Of a stretch of 64,000 nt of DNA, positions 28,002-36,183 are shown in pieces (the first letter of the stretch is position 1; every line of letters begins with the position of its first letter). Location: positions 1 through 64,000 of the forward strand of contig NZ_JABFNS010000001.1 in NCBI RefSeq assembly GCF_013116825.1, in the 5' to 3' direction. The notes beneath the pieces are model-generated. The model saw nothing but the letters and a program-made list of their open reading frames with translations. It had not been told where the DNA came from and made no database searches. This stretch comes from Myxococcus xanthus (lineage in GTDB: Bacteria; Myxococcota; Myxococcia; Myxococcales; Myxococcaceae). The translations under genes were made by a program, and so were the position numbers.

Positions 28002-28015
28002 AGTGACCAGTCACT
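28002..28015 (-). promoter_or_regulatory. Candidate TetR operator
   Basis: A perfect palindrome, AGTGAC and GTCACT separated by CA, in an AT-richer patch (TTAGTGAGTGACC) just upstream of the TetR start. A second repeat, TTCGAC and GTCGAA with 12 bases between, lies at 27971-27994. Autoregulation is inferred from position only. Confidence 0.55.
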
Positions 28016-28310
28016 TTGTGTGGCTGGGGGTGAGCGCTCCTCACAGAGGCGTGCGCCGCCACCTGTCCCCGTACATGGGCACGTCGAAAGGGAAGTGGCC
28101 GCGCACGAGGCGCGCCAGGCCCGCTTCACCAGCGGCCGGGCGGGCAGGGGCCCGGCCGCCATGTGCGCGTCCTTCGCTCGGGACTCGGGTATGACTCCCC
28201 CCGGGAGGGTGGGCGTGCCGAGGCCCTCCGCGCCGTACAGCAGACAGGCGCGGCGAAAATCCGCAGGGAAATACCCGCGCCACTTGCCCCCGTTTCCGCC
28301 CCGCCCCGAT
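28016..28310 (+). other. Divergent intergenic region
   Basis: Lies between the TetR operator and the M23 peptidase gene. GC-rich, with no convincing coding frame of its own. The peptidase promoter must be here, but no clear hexamers are visible. Confidence 0.35.
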
Positions 28311-29105
28311 ATGAACCTTTCAGCCCTCCTCCTTGGTTCTCTCCTGGCTTCGGCCCCTGCGGTTCCTTCCTCTTCTTCCGCCACGGATGCGGGCGACGTG
28401 CCCGAGGTTGGCGTTCCCTTCGCCTGTGGTCGCATCCACACGGTGAGCCAGGGACATGACACGGGAAGTCACCAACACAACGACACACATGCGTGGGATT
28501 TCCGCATGCCGGATGGCACGCCCATCGTCGCCGCGCGCGACGGCACGGTGCGCCTGTCTCGCGGTGACAGCACGAAGGGTGGTTGTGACGAGAAGTTCGC
28601 GCCCTACGCCAACTACGTCGTCATCTCCCACGGCGATGGACTGGAGACGCAGTACCTCCACTTCAGCGCGGTGGTGGTGAAGCCGGGTGACGTGGTGAAG
28701 GAGGGCCAGCTCATCGGCTTCTCCGGCTCCACCGGCTGGGCCTGCGGCGCGCACCTGCACTTCAAGGTGGCGCGTGAGAGCGGCAAGGGTTGGAACAACC
28801 CGTCCGTGCCGGCGCGCATCGCTGGCTACGGAGACCCGGTGCGCGACACCCGCGTGGCCGCGCCCCTCTGCAAGGACAACGGCACGCAGGCGCTCATGGC
28901 GAGCAACGGCGGCACGCACACCCCGGGGCAGCCGGTGGTGTCCATGTCACCGGAGCGCCAGCAGGCCCTTCGCGGCCTCCCGCCCGGGGCGCAGAGCATC
29001 CTCGACGGTCTCTCCCAGCCTCCCGCCCAGGGCGGCCAGGGCCTCAACGAAGCGCGCACGCCCGGTGGTGCCCGCACGGCGAGCGGCCCCAGCGAGACTC
29101 GCTGA
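28311..29105 (+). CDS. Secreted M23 (LytM-like) metallopeptidase
   Basis: A 264-residue exported protein with an N-terminal signal sequence (residues 1-25). The domain at about 40-180 shows DGTPIVAARDGTV, YVVISHGDGLETQYLHFS and the HLHFKV zinc-ligand motif. The first ligand region reads HNDTHAWDF in place of the canonical H-X3-D, seen in some divergent members. Such enzymes cut peptidoglycan cross-links or regulate amidases. The last 53 codons, low in structure, overlap the end of the convergent GTPase gene by 159 bases. Confidence 0.82.
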   Translation: MNLSALLLGSLLASAPAVPSSSSATDAGDVPEVGVPFACGRIHTVSQGHDTGSHQHNDTHAWDFRMPDGTPIVAARDGTVRLSRGDSTKGGCDEKFAPYANYVVISHGDGLETQYLHFSAVVVKPGDVVKEGQLIGFSGSTGWACGAHLHFKVARESGKGWNNPSVPARIAGYGDPVRDTRVAAPLCKDNGTQALMASNGGTHTPGQPVVSMSPERQQALRGLPPGAQSILDGLSQPPAQGGQGLNEARTPGGARTASGPSETR

Positions 29106-30644
29106 GGCCAGCAGCGCGCCCGCTCCGGCGAGCAGCATGAAGAGGGCCCCCGCGTTGACGAAGTAGTCCAACGGCAGCAGGGGGCCTTCCACGTAGGCCC
29201 GCACCACGCGGTAGCCCACATGGCCCAGCAGGGCCAGCAGCGGCAGGTTGATGAGCGGCAGCACCAGCCAGCGCGCGGTGCGCCACCAGCCGGCCACCGC
29301 CTCCGCCACGCCGGTGGTGGCGGTGTAGCGCCAGGCGCCCGCTCTGGCCATCCGCACCTCCTCCAACAGCGTGTCCACGTCGGGGACGCCCAGCAGCGCG
29401 GGCTCCAGTCCGCTCGCGCGCGCCACGCTGCGCGCCTCCGCCAGCGCGGTGCGCGCCGCGGCCTGGGCGCTGAAGTCGTCCTCGAAGGGCTCCACCACCG
29501 CGGACTCCGCGGCCCTGGCGCGGGTGTGTCCGCGCACCACGTCCACCACGGTGGAGGCCGCCGCGACCGCCAGCCCCGCGGGCAGACTGCTCCGCCCCAC
29601 CAGCGCCGCCGCGCCCAGCCCGCTGGCGCCCCAGAGGGACAGCCGCAGGCCCCAGGCCGCGGGCCCCCAGAAGCGGCCTCCCGCCTGACGCCGCACCTCC
29701 GCCGCCAGGTGGCCGTGCGCCAGCCGCAGCCGCGCGTCGAAGTCCGCGCGCAGGCCCTCCGCCGCCTTCTCCATCCCCGAGTCCAGCGCGGCGCGCGTGC
29801 GTGACAGCATCGCGTCCGTCTCCTTCAGCGCGGCCTCCACGCGCGTGTGCACCTCTTCCAGCGCGCCCATCGCGTTCGTCTTGCGCACGCGCGCGGCCAC
29901 CGCCTGCGTGGCCAGCCCGCGCAGGTGGAAGAGCAGGGCGCCGAACTCGCCGGACACGTCCCGGCCGTCCTTCGCCGACAGGGCGCTGATGGCGAAGACG
30001 GGCACGTCTTCCTGGGCCAGGCCGTACTGTTCGGAGGCCACGCGGCGCACCTGGGCCTTGAGCGTGTCGCGCGACTCGGCAGACAGCTCGTCCGCGAAGT
30101 TGAGGATGAAGACGAGCGCGCGCCGGCGGGCGAACTCCGTGAGGAACTCCACCTGGGAGGCCTCCGCCACGCTGCCGCGGTGCATGACGACGAGCGCCAC
30201 ATCCGCGCGCTCCAGCGCCGCGCGGGCCACTTCGCGGTGCGTGGTGGCCACGCTGTTGAGGTCCGGCGTGTCGATGAAGACCTGTCCGCCCCACAGGCCC
30301 TGGGGGCCGGGGGCATACGTCATGACCCGCGCGCCGGAGCCCGCCAGCGCGTCCGTGGGCGTGCCTTCAGGCGCGAACACGGTGGCGGCCGTGCTGGTGG
30401 GCCGGTTGACGCCTTCGCGCGACAGGGCCTGCCCCGCCAGCGCGTTGAGGAGGGTGGACTTGCCCGCGCCGGTGGCCCCCACCAACGCCACGCTCAGGGG
30501 GGCGTCCTTGCGCGCCACGCCGCGCGCATAGTCGTCCACGAGCCGCTCCAGGCGCGCGGCATGCGGCCGGAGCGCGGGCAACTCCAGGGCCGTCTTCAGC
30601 AGGGAACGCAGGGCATCGGGTTCAGGCAGGCTCGTCTCGTCCAC
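28947..30644 (-). CDS. Membrane-associated dynamin-like GTPase (first copy)
   Basis: A 565-residue protein. The GTPase domain is at about residues 45-230: G1 GATGAGKST, G3 DTPDLNS, and a G4-like NFAD in place of NKXD. A helical region follows, with hydrophobic segments near 345-380, 465-485 and 500-520, so it is membrane-bound. Bacterial relatives (YfjP or dynamin-like) remodel or tether membranes. The GTG start has no strong ribosome site. A second GTPase of similar layout lies at 42851-44593. Confidence 0.8.
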   Translation of the reverse strand: MDETSLPEPDALRSLLKTALELPALRPHAARLERLVDDYARGVARKDAPLSVALVGATGAGKSTLLNALAGQALSREGVNRPTSTAATVFAPEGTPTDALAGSGARVMTYAPGPQGLWGGQVFIDTPDLNSVATTHREVARAALERADVALVVMHRGSVAEASQVEFLTEFARRRALVFILNFADELSAESRDTLKAQVRRVASEQYGLAQEDVPVFAISALSAKDGRDVSGEFGALLFHLRGLATQAVAARVRKTNAMGALEEVHTRVEAALKETDAMLSRTRAALDSGMEKAAEGLRADFDARLRLAHGHLAAEVRRQAGGRFWGPAAWGLRLSLWGASGLGAAALVGRSSLPAGLAVAAASTVVDVVRGHTRARAAESAVVEPFEDDFSAQAAARTALAEARSVARASGLEPALLGVPDVDTLLEEVRMARAGAWRYTATTGVAEAVAGWWRTARWLVLPLINLPLLALLGHVGYRVVRAYVEGPLLPLDYFVNAGALFMLLAGAGALLASASLAGAARRAGTTGRARFVEALAALGGRLGETVEDALRPGREAAKGLLALR

Positions 30645-30812
30645 GTGGAGAGAGCCTGTCCCGGCTTCGTCCGCGTGACTACGAAGAAGATGCCTGGAGG
30701 GTGCGCCAGCGTGCAGTTTCCGGCGGGGGCCCTACCGGAGACGTCGGGTGCGAGGGTGGGGCGGGGACCGGATGGCAGCGGGGATGCCTGGAGGAGTAGA
30801 AGCAGTATCACC

Positions 30813-31709
30813 ATGGACCTCTTCCTCATGTCGCCGCCGGGACGCACGTGGGCCCTGCGTGGCCGCAGCAACTTCCGCAGCCGCGAGGCGCCGCCCGTGG
30901 ACGCGCGTCAGGCCCGGCGGGAATGGCTGGCGCTGGCCCGGGACATCGAAGCGCGTGGCGGCACGGTGGTCGCGTTGCCGTCTCCCTCCGAGCTCCTGAC
31001 GGGCATGCCGTACGCCGCCGAATGTGGACAGGTGGTGGCGCGTCAGGGCGCCGCTCCGTTGTTCGTGCTGCCGCGGATGATGAGCGCGCACCGGCAGGCG
31101 GAGCGCGAGCACTGGGCGCCCCTGGCCCGGTCGCTGGGGATGGAGGTGGTGGACCCGGGCGTGGGCATCTGGGAGGCCCACGGCGACGTGGCCACCTTCG
31201 ACGGCGTCACGCTGCTGTTCTGGGGCGGCCGTACGACGTTGGATGGCCTGGAGGCCGCGGCGCGGTACTTCCCCGGAGAGGTGCTGCGCATCCAGGTCCG
31301 CGAGCCCGCCTTCCACGGCAACATGGCGGTGCTTCCGCTGCCCGCGGTGGACCGGCTGATGGTGTGTCCGGACGTGATGGCGCCGGAGTCCCATGCGCTG
31401 CTGCGCGAGCGCTTCGGCGAGCACCGGCTGCTCCTCGTGACGGAGGCGGAGATTCGCCGCTACGCCACCAACGGGCTGCCCGTGGGGCGTGACGTGCTGG
31501 CGCCTTCGGTGGTGCCGGACTCGGTGCGGGAGCGCCTGGAGGCGCTGGGCCTGCGCGTGGTGTCGCTCACCATGCGCGAGCTGTGTGAGAAGGGAGGCGG
31601 CTCGTCACGCTGCCTCGTGTCGCGCGCGGAGGTGGACGCCGCGACGTTGAACATCCCAGACGCGTTCCGGTTGTCGGCCATCGCGAAGGACATCGATGCC
31701 GATGGGTGA
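30813..31709 (+). CDS. Pentein-family guanidino hydrolase (arginine deiminase/DDAH-like)
   Basis: A 298-residue soluble protein of the amidinotransferase/arginine deiminase superfamily. The active-site His lies in FHGNMAVLPL near residue 171, and the nucleophile Cys in GGGSSRCLVSRAE near 269, close to the family's GGSXXC block. Asp/Glu partners are in IWEAHGD near 122. It probably converts a guanidino compound to an ureido product; arginine, agmatine and dimethylarginine are all possible. GGAGGAG lies 16 bases before the ATG. The next gene overlaps by 14 bases. Confidence 0.8.
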   Translation: MDLFLMSPPGRTWALRGRSNFRSREAPPVDARQARREWLALARDIEARGGTVVALPSPSELLTGMPYAAECGQVVARQGAAPLFVLPRMMSAHRQAEREHWAPLARSLGMEVVDPGVGIWEAHGDVATFDGVTLLFWGGRTTLDGLEAAARYFPGEVLRIQVREPAFHGNMAVLPLPAVDRLMVCPDVMAPESHALLRERFGEHRLLLVTEAEIRRYATNGLPVGRDVLAPSVVPDSVRERLEALGLRVVSLTMRELCEKGGGSSRCLVSRAEVDAATLNIPDAFRLSAIAKDIDADG

Positions 31710-32502
31710 CGCGGACACGCTGTCTCGGCAGGCGGAGGACTTCCTCGCGGCGCACCCTGGCGCGTCGCTGGTGGCGCTGGGCTCGGGTGAGCACGCGGGC
31801 TCGTTGGACTTGTCGCCGCTGGGCGTGCCGGTGACGTTCCTGCCCGCCGAGCGGAACGCGGACCTGGCGATGCAGTACCTGGCGCTGAATCAGCTCGCCT
31901 TCGGTGGCATCGGCGTGCCGCGTTGGGTGCTGTCGGACCTGTATCTGCTGCCGGGCGCCATCGGGCTGCTGCGCTGCCCGGCCCGGATGCTGGCGGCCCC
32001 CGTGCGCGAGCGATTGGGGCTGGCCGACGAGGACCCGGCCATTGGCGCGGCCTACTACGCGGCGCCTTCGGTGACGCCGGGGTTGGTCATTGGCGTGTCG
32101 CTGTTGAGCGTGCTGCCGGGAACAGGGGCGTCGCCGTGGGTGAAGCTGCTCACGTTGCAGATGCTGCGCGCGCGGCGGCTGCGAGGCGTGGCCCAGTGGG
32201 ACAACCCCAGCGTTCGTGTCCATTCCAGGCTGGGCCCGCTGCGCCTCGTGGGGCGCGTGCCCGGGGGGCATGAGTATGGCGAACGCTCCTTCGTCTACGA
32301 GTCGGAGCTGACGGACCGGACGCGGCTGGGCGACGCGATGGTGCGGCGCCTTTCGCTGACGCCGTCGCTGCGTGTCCCCGCCACGGACCTTTCGGCGCTG
32401 AGCGCGCTGCTCGACCGCGCGGAGGCGGGCGAGGTGTTGCACCTGGTGCCTCCAGGGTTGGAGGCGGGGCAGGTGCTGGTACGCGAAGGCCCCCTCGGCT
32501 GA
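31696..32502 (+). CDS. Hypothetical protein coupled to the pentein hydrolase
   Basis: A 268-residue protein that begins inside the end of the deiminase-like gene, so it is translationally coupled to it. No membrane helices, no signal peptide and no motif I recognise; the centre (LLPGAIGLLRC, then ITPGLVIGV-like strands) suggests a mixed alpha/beta fold. The tight coupling implies a role in the same pathway, for instance handling the product or substrate. Family unknown. Confidence 0.65.
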   Translation: MPMGDADTLSRQAEDFLAAHPGASLVALGSGEHAGSLDLSPLGVPVTFLPAERNADLAMQYLALNQLAFGGIGVPRWVLSDLYLLPGAIGLLRCPARMLAAPVRERLGLADEDPAIGAAYYAAPSVTPGLVIGVSLLSVLPGTGASPWVKLLTLQMLRARRLRGVAQWDNPSVRVHSRLGPLRLVGRVPGGHEYGERSFVYESELTDRTRLGDAMVRRLSLTPSLRVPATDLSALSALLDRAEAGEVLHLVPPGLEAGQVLVREGPLG

Positions 32503-32517
32503 CGCGCGCGGGCGGGC

Positions 32518-33171
32518 TCAGGGGGCTGGCGCGGCGGGCGACTCCATGTCCTCTTCCAGCGCGAGCCGCAACGCGCGGGCGCCGTCACGGAGGATGGGCG
32601 CGCCGTGGGAGAAGCACAGCGTCTCCACGGGGAGGTGGTCCAGGATGCGTTGGACGCTGTGCCGGGTGCGCAGCGGTTCGTCCTGGTACTCGCTGGGGAT
32701 GAACTCCGGCGTCTCCCCTTCTTCATGCGTGAGCAGGTCGGAGAGGAACGCGACTGCGCGCGGGTGTTGCTGCATCCACAGCGTGTACATCGCCTCGGTG
32801 GGGCCGGGGGTGTGGAACGAGATGAGTCCCCCGGGCAGCGTGTCTCCCGCGACGTAGAAGAAGTCGGGCTGCTCCTCCAGCGACTGTGCTCCCTCGGGTG
32901 CCCAGACGGGCACCTTGAAGGCCTTGCGCAGCCGCCACGCGGAGCGCTGGTGGTTTCCCGCCGTCAGGACAATGGCTGAGATGTTCCCCAGCTTGCGCAG
33001 CGCTGCCTCGTCGATGGGCAGCGGGTCGATGAGGACGACGGCGCCATCCGTGTCCACCACGGCGTACGCGTCACTGCGCGCGCCGCCGATGCGGTCATCG
33101 GAGAGGGTCCAGTGGTGGACGCCGGGCACCAACTCGCTTGTCCGCTTCGCCTTCCCCTTGGGCTCGCTCAT
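32518..33171 (-). CDS. Degenerate metallo-beta-lactamase-fold protein
   Basis: A 217-residue protein with the strand order of the MBL fold: a start near VPGVHHWTL, then YAVVDTDGAVVLIDPLP, then a strand SAIVLTAGNHQRSAWR where HXHXDH should stand, then PGPTEAMYTLW and LCFSHGAP. Only one His of the zinc motif remains, so hydrolase activity at a di-zinc site is doubtful. It may be a binding protein or use another mechanism. ATG 33171 was preferred to an upstream GTG at 33189. It is convergent with the deiminase operon. Confidence 0.72.
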   Translation of the reverse strand: MSEPKGKAKRTSELVPGVHHWTLSDDRIGGARSDAYAVVDTDGAVVLIDPLPIDEAALRKLGNISAIVLTAGNHQRSAWRLRKAFKVPVWAPEGAQSLEEQPDFFYVAGDTLPGGLISFHTPGPTEAMYTLWMQQHPRAVAFLSDLLTHEEGETPEFIPSEYQDEPLRTRHSVQRILDHLPVETLCFSHGAPILRDGARALRLALEEDMESPAAPAP

Positions 33172-33306
33172 GCGGACAAAGCTAGGCACTCCCAGCCGTT
33201 GTCACGTGGGCGGGGAGGGAGGCCACAGCCTGGATGCTCCGCTGCCTCCATGGCGGGCGCCCGAGGAGACGGGGACGTCGTCCGTGGGACAGCACAACGT
33301 TCTCGC

Positions 33307-35220
33307 ATGATGGCGCGAATCGCTCGCGGTGTGCTGCTGGCCCGGCCCCTGGTGCTCTTCGACGGCGACTGCGCGTTCTGCCGGCGCTGGGCGGCGCGCT
33401 GGCAGTGGCGCACCGGAGACCGTGTCCGCTACCGGCCGGGCAGCGGGTGGCGCCGCTGGCTGCTGGGCATCCCGAAGGCGGACATGCGCAGGGCCATGCA
33501 ACTGGTGGAGCCCTCCGGCCGCGTATCCGAGGGCGCGGAGGCCCTCTTCCGCGCGCTCGCCGCGTCGCCTCGCCGGGGGACTCGGGTGGCCGCGAGGCTG
33601 GGCCTGATGCCGGGGGTATTGCAGTTGGCCCAGGGCGTCTATGCGGTGGTGGCCCGGCACCGCCGTCAGGCGGCGGGAATGGACCGCTGGCTCTTCGGGC
33701 GCGCGGTGGTGCCACACGAATACCGGTGGGTGCGCTGGGCCTTCTTGCGGCTGCTGGGAGGAACGTTCCTCATCGCCTTCACCTCGCTGGGGCGGCAGGT
33801 GCGGGGGCTGTATGGGACGCAAGGCATCCGGCCCGTGGCGGAGCGCCTGGCCGCGGAGCGTCGCGAGGAGGCTTCGGCGCTCGTGAGGTGGCGGCGCATT
33901 CCGTCGCTGTTCTGGTTGGACGCTTCGGACGCCGCGTTGGTGCGTGGGTGCTGGAAGGGCCAGGTCCTGTCCCTGGCGTTGCTCCTCAATGTAGCGCCCC
34001 GCTTCAGCGTGTCGACGCTGTGGGCGCTGTACCTCTCCTACGTGGCCGTGGGGCGTGAGTTCCTCTCCTTCCAGTGGGACGTGCTGCTGCTGGAGATGGG
34101 GCTGCTGGCGGCGCTCACCGCGCCCGGAGGACTGCGGCCGGGCCTGGGCCGTGACGCGCCCTCCGCGCTGGATGTGTTCCTCTTCCGGCTGCTCGTATTC
34201 CGGCTCTACTTCGGCTCGGGGCTCAGCAAGCTCCAGTCAGGGGACCAGACCTGGCGCGAGCTGAGCGCGTGCGAGCACTATTACGAGACGGCGCCGCTGC
34301 CCACGCGGGGTGGTTGGTACGCGCATCATCTGCCGCGTCGGCTCCAGCGGGCCTCGACCGGAGCGGTGCTCTGGCTCGAGACGGTGGTGCCCTTCCTGGC
34401 CTTCGGGCCCCGGCGCTTGCGGCAGTTCGCCTTCTGGAGTCTGAGTGGCTTGCAGACCGCCATCGCCGCCACCGGGAACTACGGCTTCTTCAACGTCCAG
34501 GCCTGGGTGCTGGGCGTGTGGCTCCTGGATGACGCGGCGCTGCGGCGGGTGCTGCCCTTGAAGGACGGGCCTCCCGCTCAGCCACGGCCGTGGTGGCGTA
34601 CCGGCGTGTCCGCGCTGGTGGTGTCGCCGCTGCTGGCGCTGGGGGCGTCGGAGGTGCTTCGCAGGTTCGAAGGGTGGCAGCGGTACCGGCCCGAGCGCGT
34701 CGGCGCGATGCTGACGTGGTTGGAGTCCCAGGCGCGGCCCATGCGTTCGGTGAATCCCTACGGCCTCTTCAGCGTGATGACGGTGCAGCGGCCGGAAATC
34801 CTCGTGGAGGGCTCCGACGACGGTGTGCAGTGGAAGGCATACTCCTTCCACTACAAGGTGGGGGACCTGGCCCGGCCTCCCCGGCAGGTGGCTCCCCACC
34901 AGCCGCGGCTGGACTGGCAGATGTGGTTCGCCGCGCTCGGCTCGCCCCCTGGCTGGTTCGTCGCGTTCCTGGCCCGGCTGCTGGAGGGCTCGCCAGACGT
35001 CCTGGGCCTGCTGGCGAGCAACCCCTTCCCGGACCGGCCGCCTCGGATGGTGCGAGCGGTGCTGTACGACTACCGGATGACGGACGTGGCCGAGCGGCGG
35101 CGCACGGGCATCTGGTGGCGGCGGGAGCGGCTGGGCCTCTACGTGCCACCCCTTTCGCTGGCGCCCGGGCCCCGGCCTCGTGGACGCATACCCGCGCTGC
35201 AATGGCATGCCGGGGCGTGA
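33307..35220 (+). CDS. DCC redox domain fused to a lipase maturation factor-like domain
   Basis: A 637-residue fusion. Residues 10-120 form a DUF393/DCC thiol-disulfide domain with the DGDCAFCRRW motif. Residues about 145-480 resemble lipase maturation factor LMF1/LMF2, with several membrane helices and LFWLDASDAAL, FQWDVLLLEMGLL, RLYFGSGLSKLQSGD and YNET-like YYETAP blocks. A soluble C-terminal domain follows (about 480-637). LMF proteins help lipases fold in eukaryotes; bacterial relatives are membrane proteins of uncertain role. The two ATGs at 33307 and 33310 are both possible starts. Confidence 0.85.
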   Translation: MMARIARGVLLARPLVLFDGDCAFCRRWAARWQWRTGDRVRYRPGSGWRRWLLGIPKADMRRAMQLVEPSGRVSEGAEALFRALAASPRRGTRVAARLGLMPGVLQLAQGVYAVVARHRRQAAGMDRWLFGRAVVPHEYRWVRWAFLRLLGGTFLIAFTSLGRQVRGLYGTQGIRPVAERLAAERREEASALVRWRRIPSLFWLDASDAALVRGCWKGQVLSLALLLNVAPRFSVSTLWALYLSYVAVGREFLSFQWDVLLLEMGLLAALTAPGGLRPGLGRDAPSALDVFLFRLLVFRLYFGSGLSKLQSGDQTWRELSACEHYYETAPLPTRGGWYAHHLPRRLQRASTGAVLWLETVVPFLAFGPRRLRQFAFWSLSGLQTAIAATGNYGFFNVQAWVLGVWLLDDAALRRVLPLKDGPPAQPRPWWRTGVSALVVSPLLALGASEVLRRFEGWQRYRPERVGAMLTWLESQARPMRSVNPYGLFSVMTVQRPEILVEGSDDGVQWKAYSFHYKVGDLARPPRQVAPHQPRLDWQMWFAALGSPPGWFVAFLARLLEGSPDVLGLLASNPFPDRPPRMVRAVLYDYRMTDVAERRRTGIWWRRERLGLYVPPLSLAPGPRPRGRIPALQWHAGA

Positions 35221-35332
35221 GGCGGGTGGGAGCAGGCGTGCGGCCCTGAACCTTGGAGGTCCCTTTTCGTACGCCGCCGATGGGGTGGGGCTACAATGGG
35301 GGCTTCCCACCCATCTCCGCCGTCGTGACGCC

Positions 35333-36166
35333 GTGAAGACGCCGCGCACTCCTATTTGCCTCCCCCTTGTCGCCGTCATCGGGCTGCTGAGCGCCTGCGG
35401 GCCCACGCCCACCACCATGAAGCTGGAGCCGCTGGAGACGAAGTACCTCCGCACGCCTGGGCAGACCGTGAAGCTGGCGTACGAGGTCTTCGACGCGGAG
35501 GGCCAGCCCATGTCCGACCCGAAGCTGCGGTGGACCAGCTCCGCGCCGGACGTGGCGCAGGTCCAGGAAGGCTTGCTGACGGTGCGCAAGTCGGGGAAGA
35601 CGACCATCGGCGCGACGGGCGGCAAGGTCCGCGCGGCGTTGCCGCTGGAGCTGACCATCCTCAACTCGCTGGACGTGCGTGCCCCAGGCGCGGACTTCCT
35701 CGAGGTGGGGCGTGTCATCAAGCTGCGCGTGGTGGCGAGGAACGAGCAGGGCTCTTCGTTGCAGGACGCCATTCCTACGTTCCGCTCCTCGGATGAGACG
35801 GTGGCGCGGGTGGAGGACGGGCAACTGGTGGCCGTGCGCCCGGGCAAGGCGACCCTGAGCGCGACACTGGGGCACCTCAGCCGGCACATCGCGGTGCAGG
35901 TGGTGCCGGCGGACTTCGCGCGGCTGGGCCTCAACCTCACGCACCACGCCTTCCAGCGGAGGGGGCAGTCCGTGCAGCTCCAGGCGCGAGCCTTCAACCG
36001 CAGCGGCGTCGTGCTGGACACGGTGCCGCTGGAGTTCTTCACCTCGGACCCCGCCGTGGTGTCGGTGTCGCCCGAAGGCCGCGTGACGGCGGTGGGGGCC
36101 GGGCGCGCGGTGGTGTCCGTGGTCGCCGGCCGGCGGCGGACGGCGGCGGAGTTCGTCGTCCCCTAG
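35333..36166 (+). CDS. Ig-like (Big2) repeat lipoprotein
   Basis: A 277-residue secreted lipoprotein. The lipobox is LLSAC at residues 19-23 (Cys about residue 22), preceded by a hydrophobic signal segment. Three bacterial Ig-like repeats follow, each ending with a strand such as LLTVRKSGKTTIGA, LVAVRPGKATLSA or RVTAVGAGRAVVS, typical of Big2. It probably sits on the outer or inner membrane surface. GTG 35333 was chosen because it puts the signal peptide at the N-terminus. Its stop is 18 bases from the convergent traB stop. Confidence 0.75.
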   Translation: MKTPRTPICLPLVAVIGLLSACGPTPTTMKLEPLETKYLRTPGQTVKLAYEVFDAEGQPMSDPKLRWTSSAPDVAQVQEGLLTVRKSGKTTIGATGGKVRAALPLELTILNSLDVRAPGADFLEVGRVIKLRVVARNEQGSSLQDAIPTFRSSDETVARVEDGQLVAVRPGKATLSATLGHLSRHIAVQVVPADFARLGLNLTHHAFQRRGQSVQLQARAFNRSGVVLDTVPLEFFTSDPAVVSVSPEGRVTAVGAGRAVVSVVAGRRRTAAEFVVP

Positions 36167-36183
36167 GCGCGTCTTCCCCGCGT

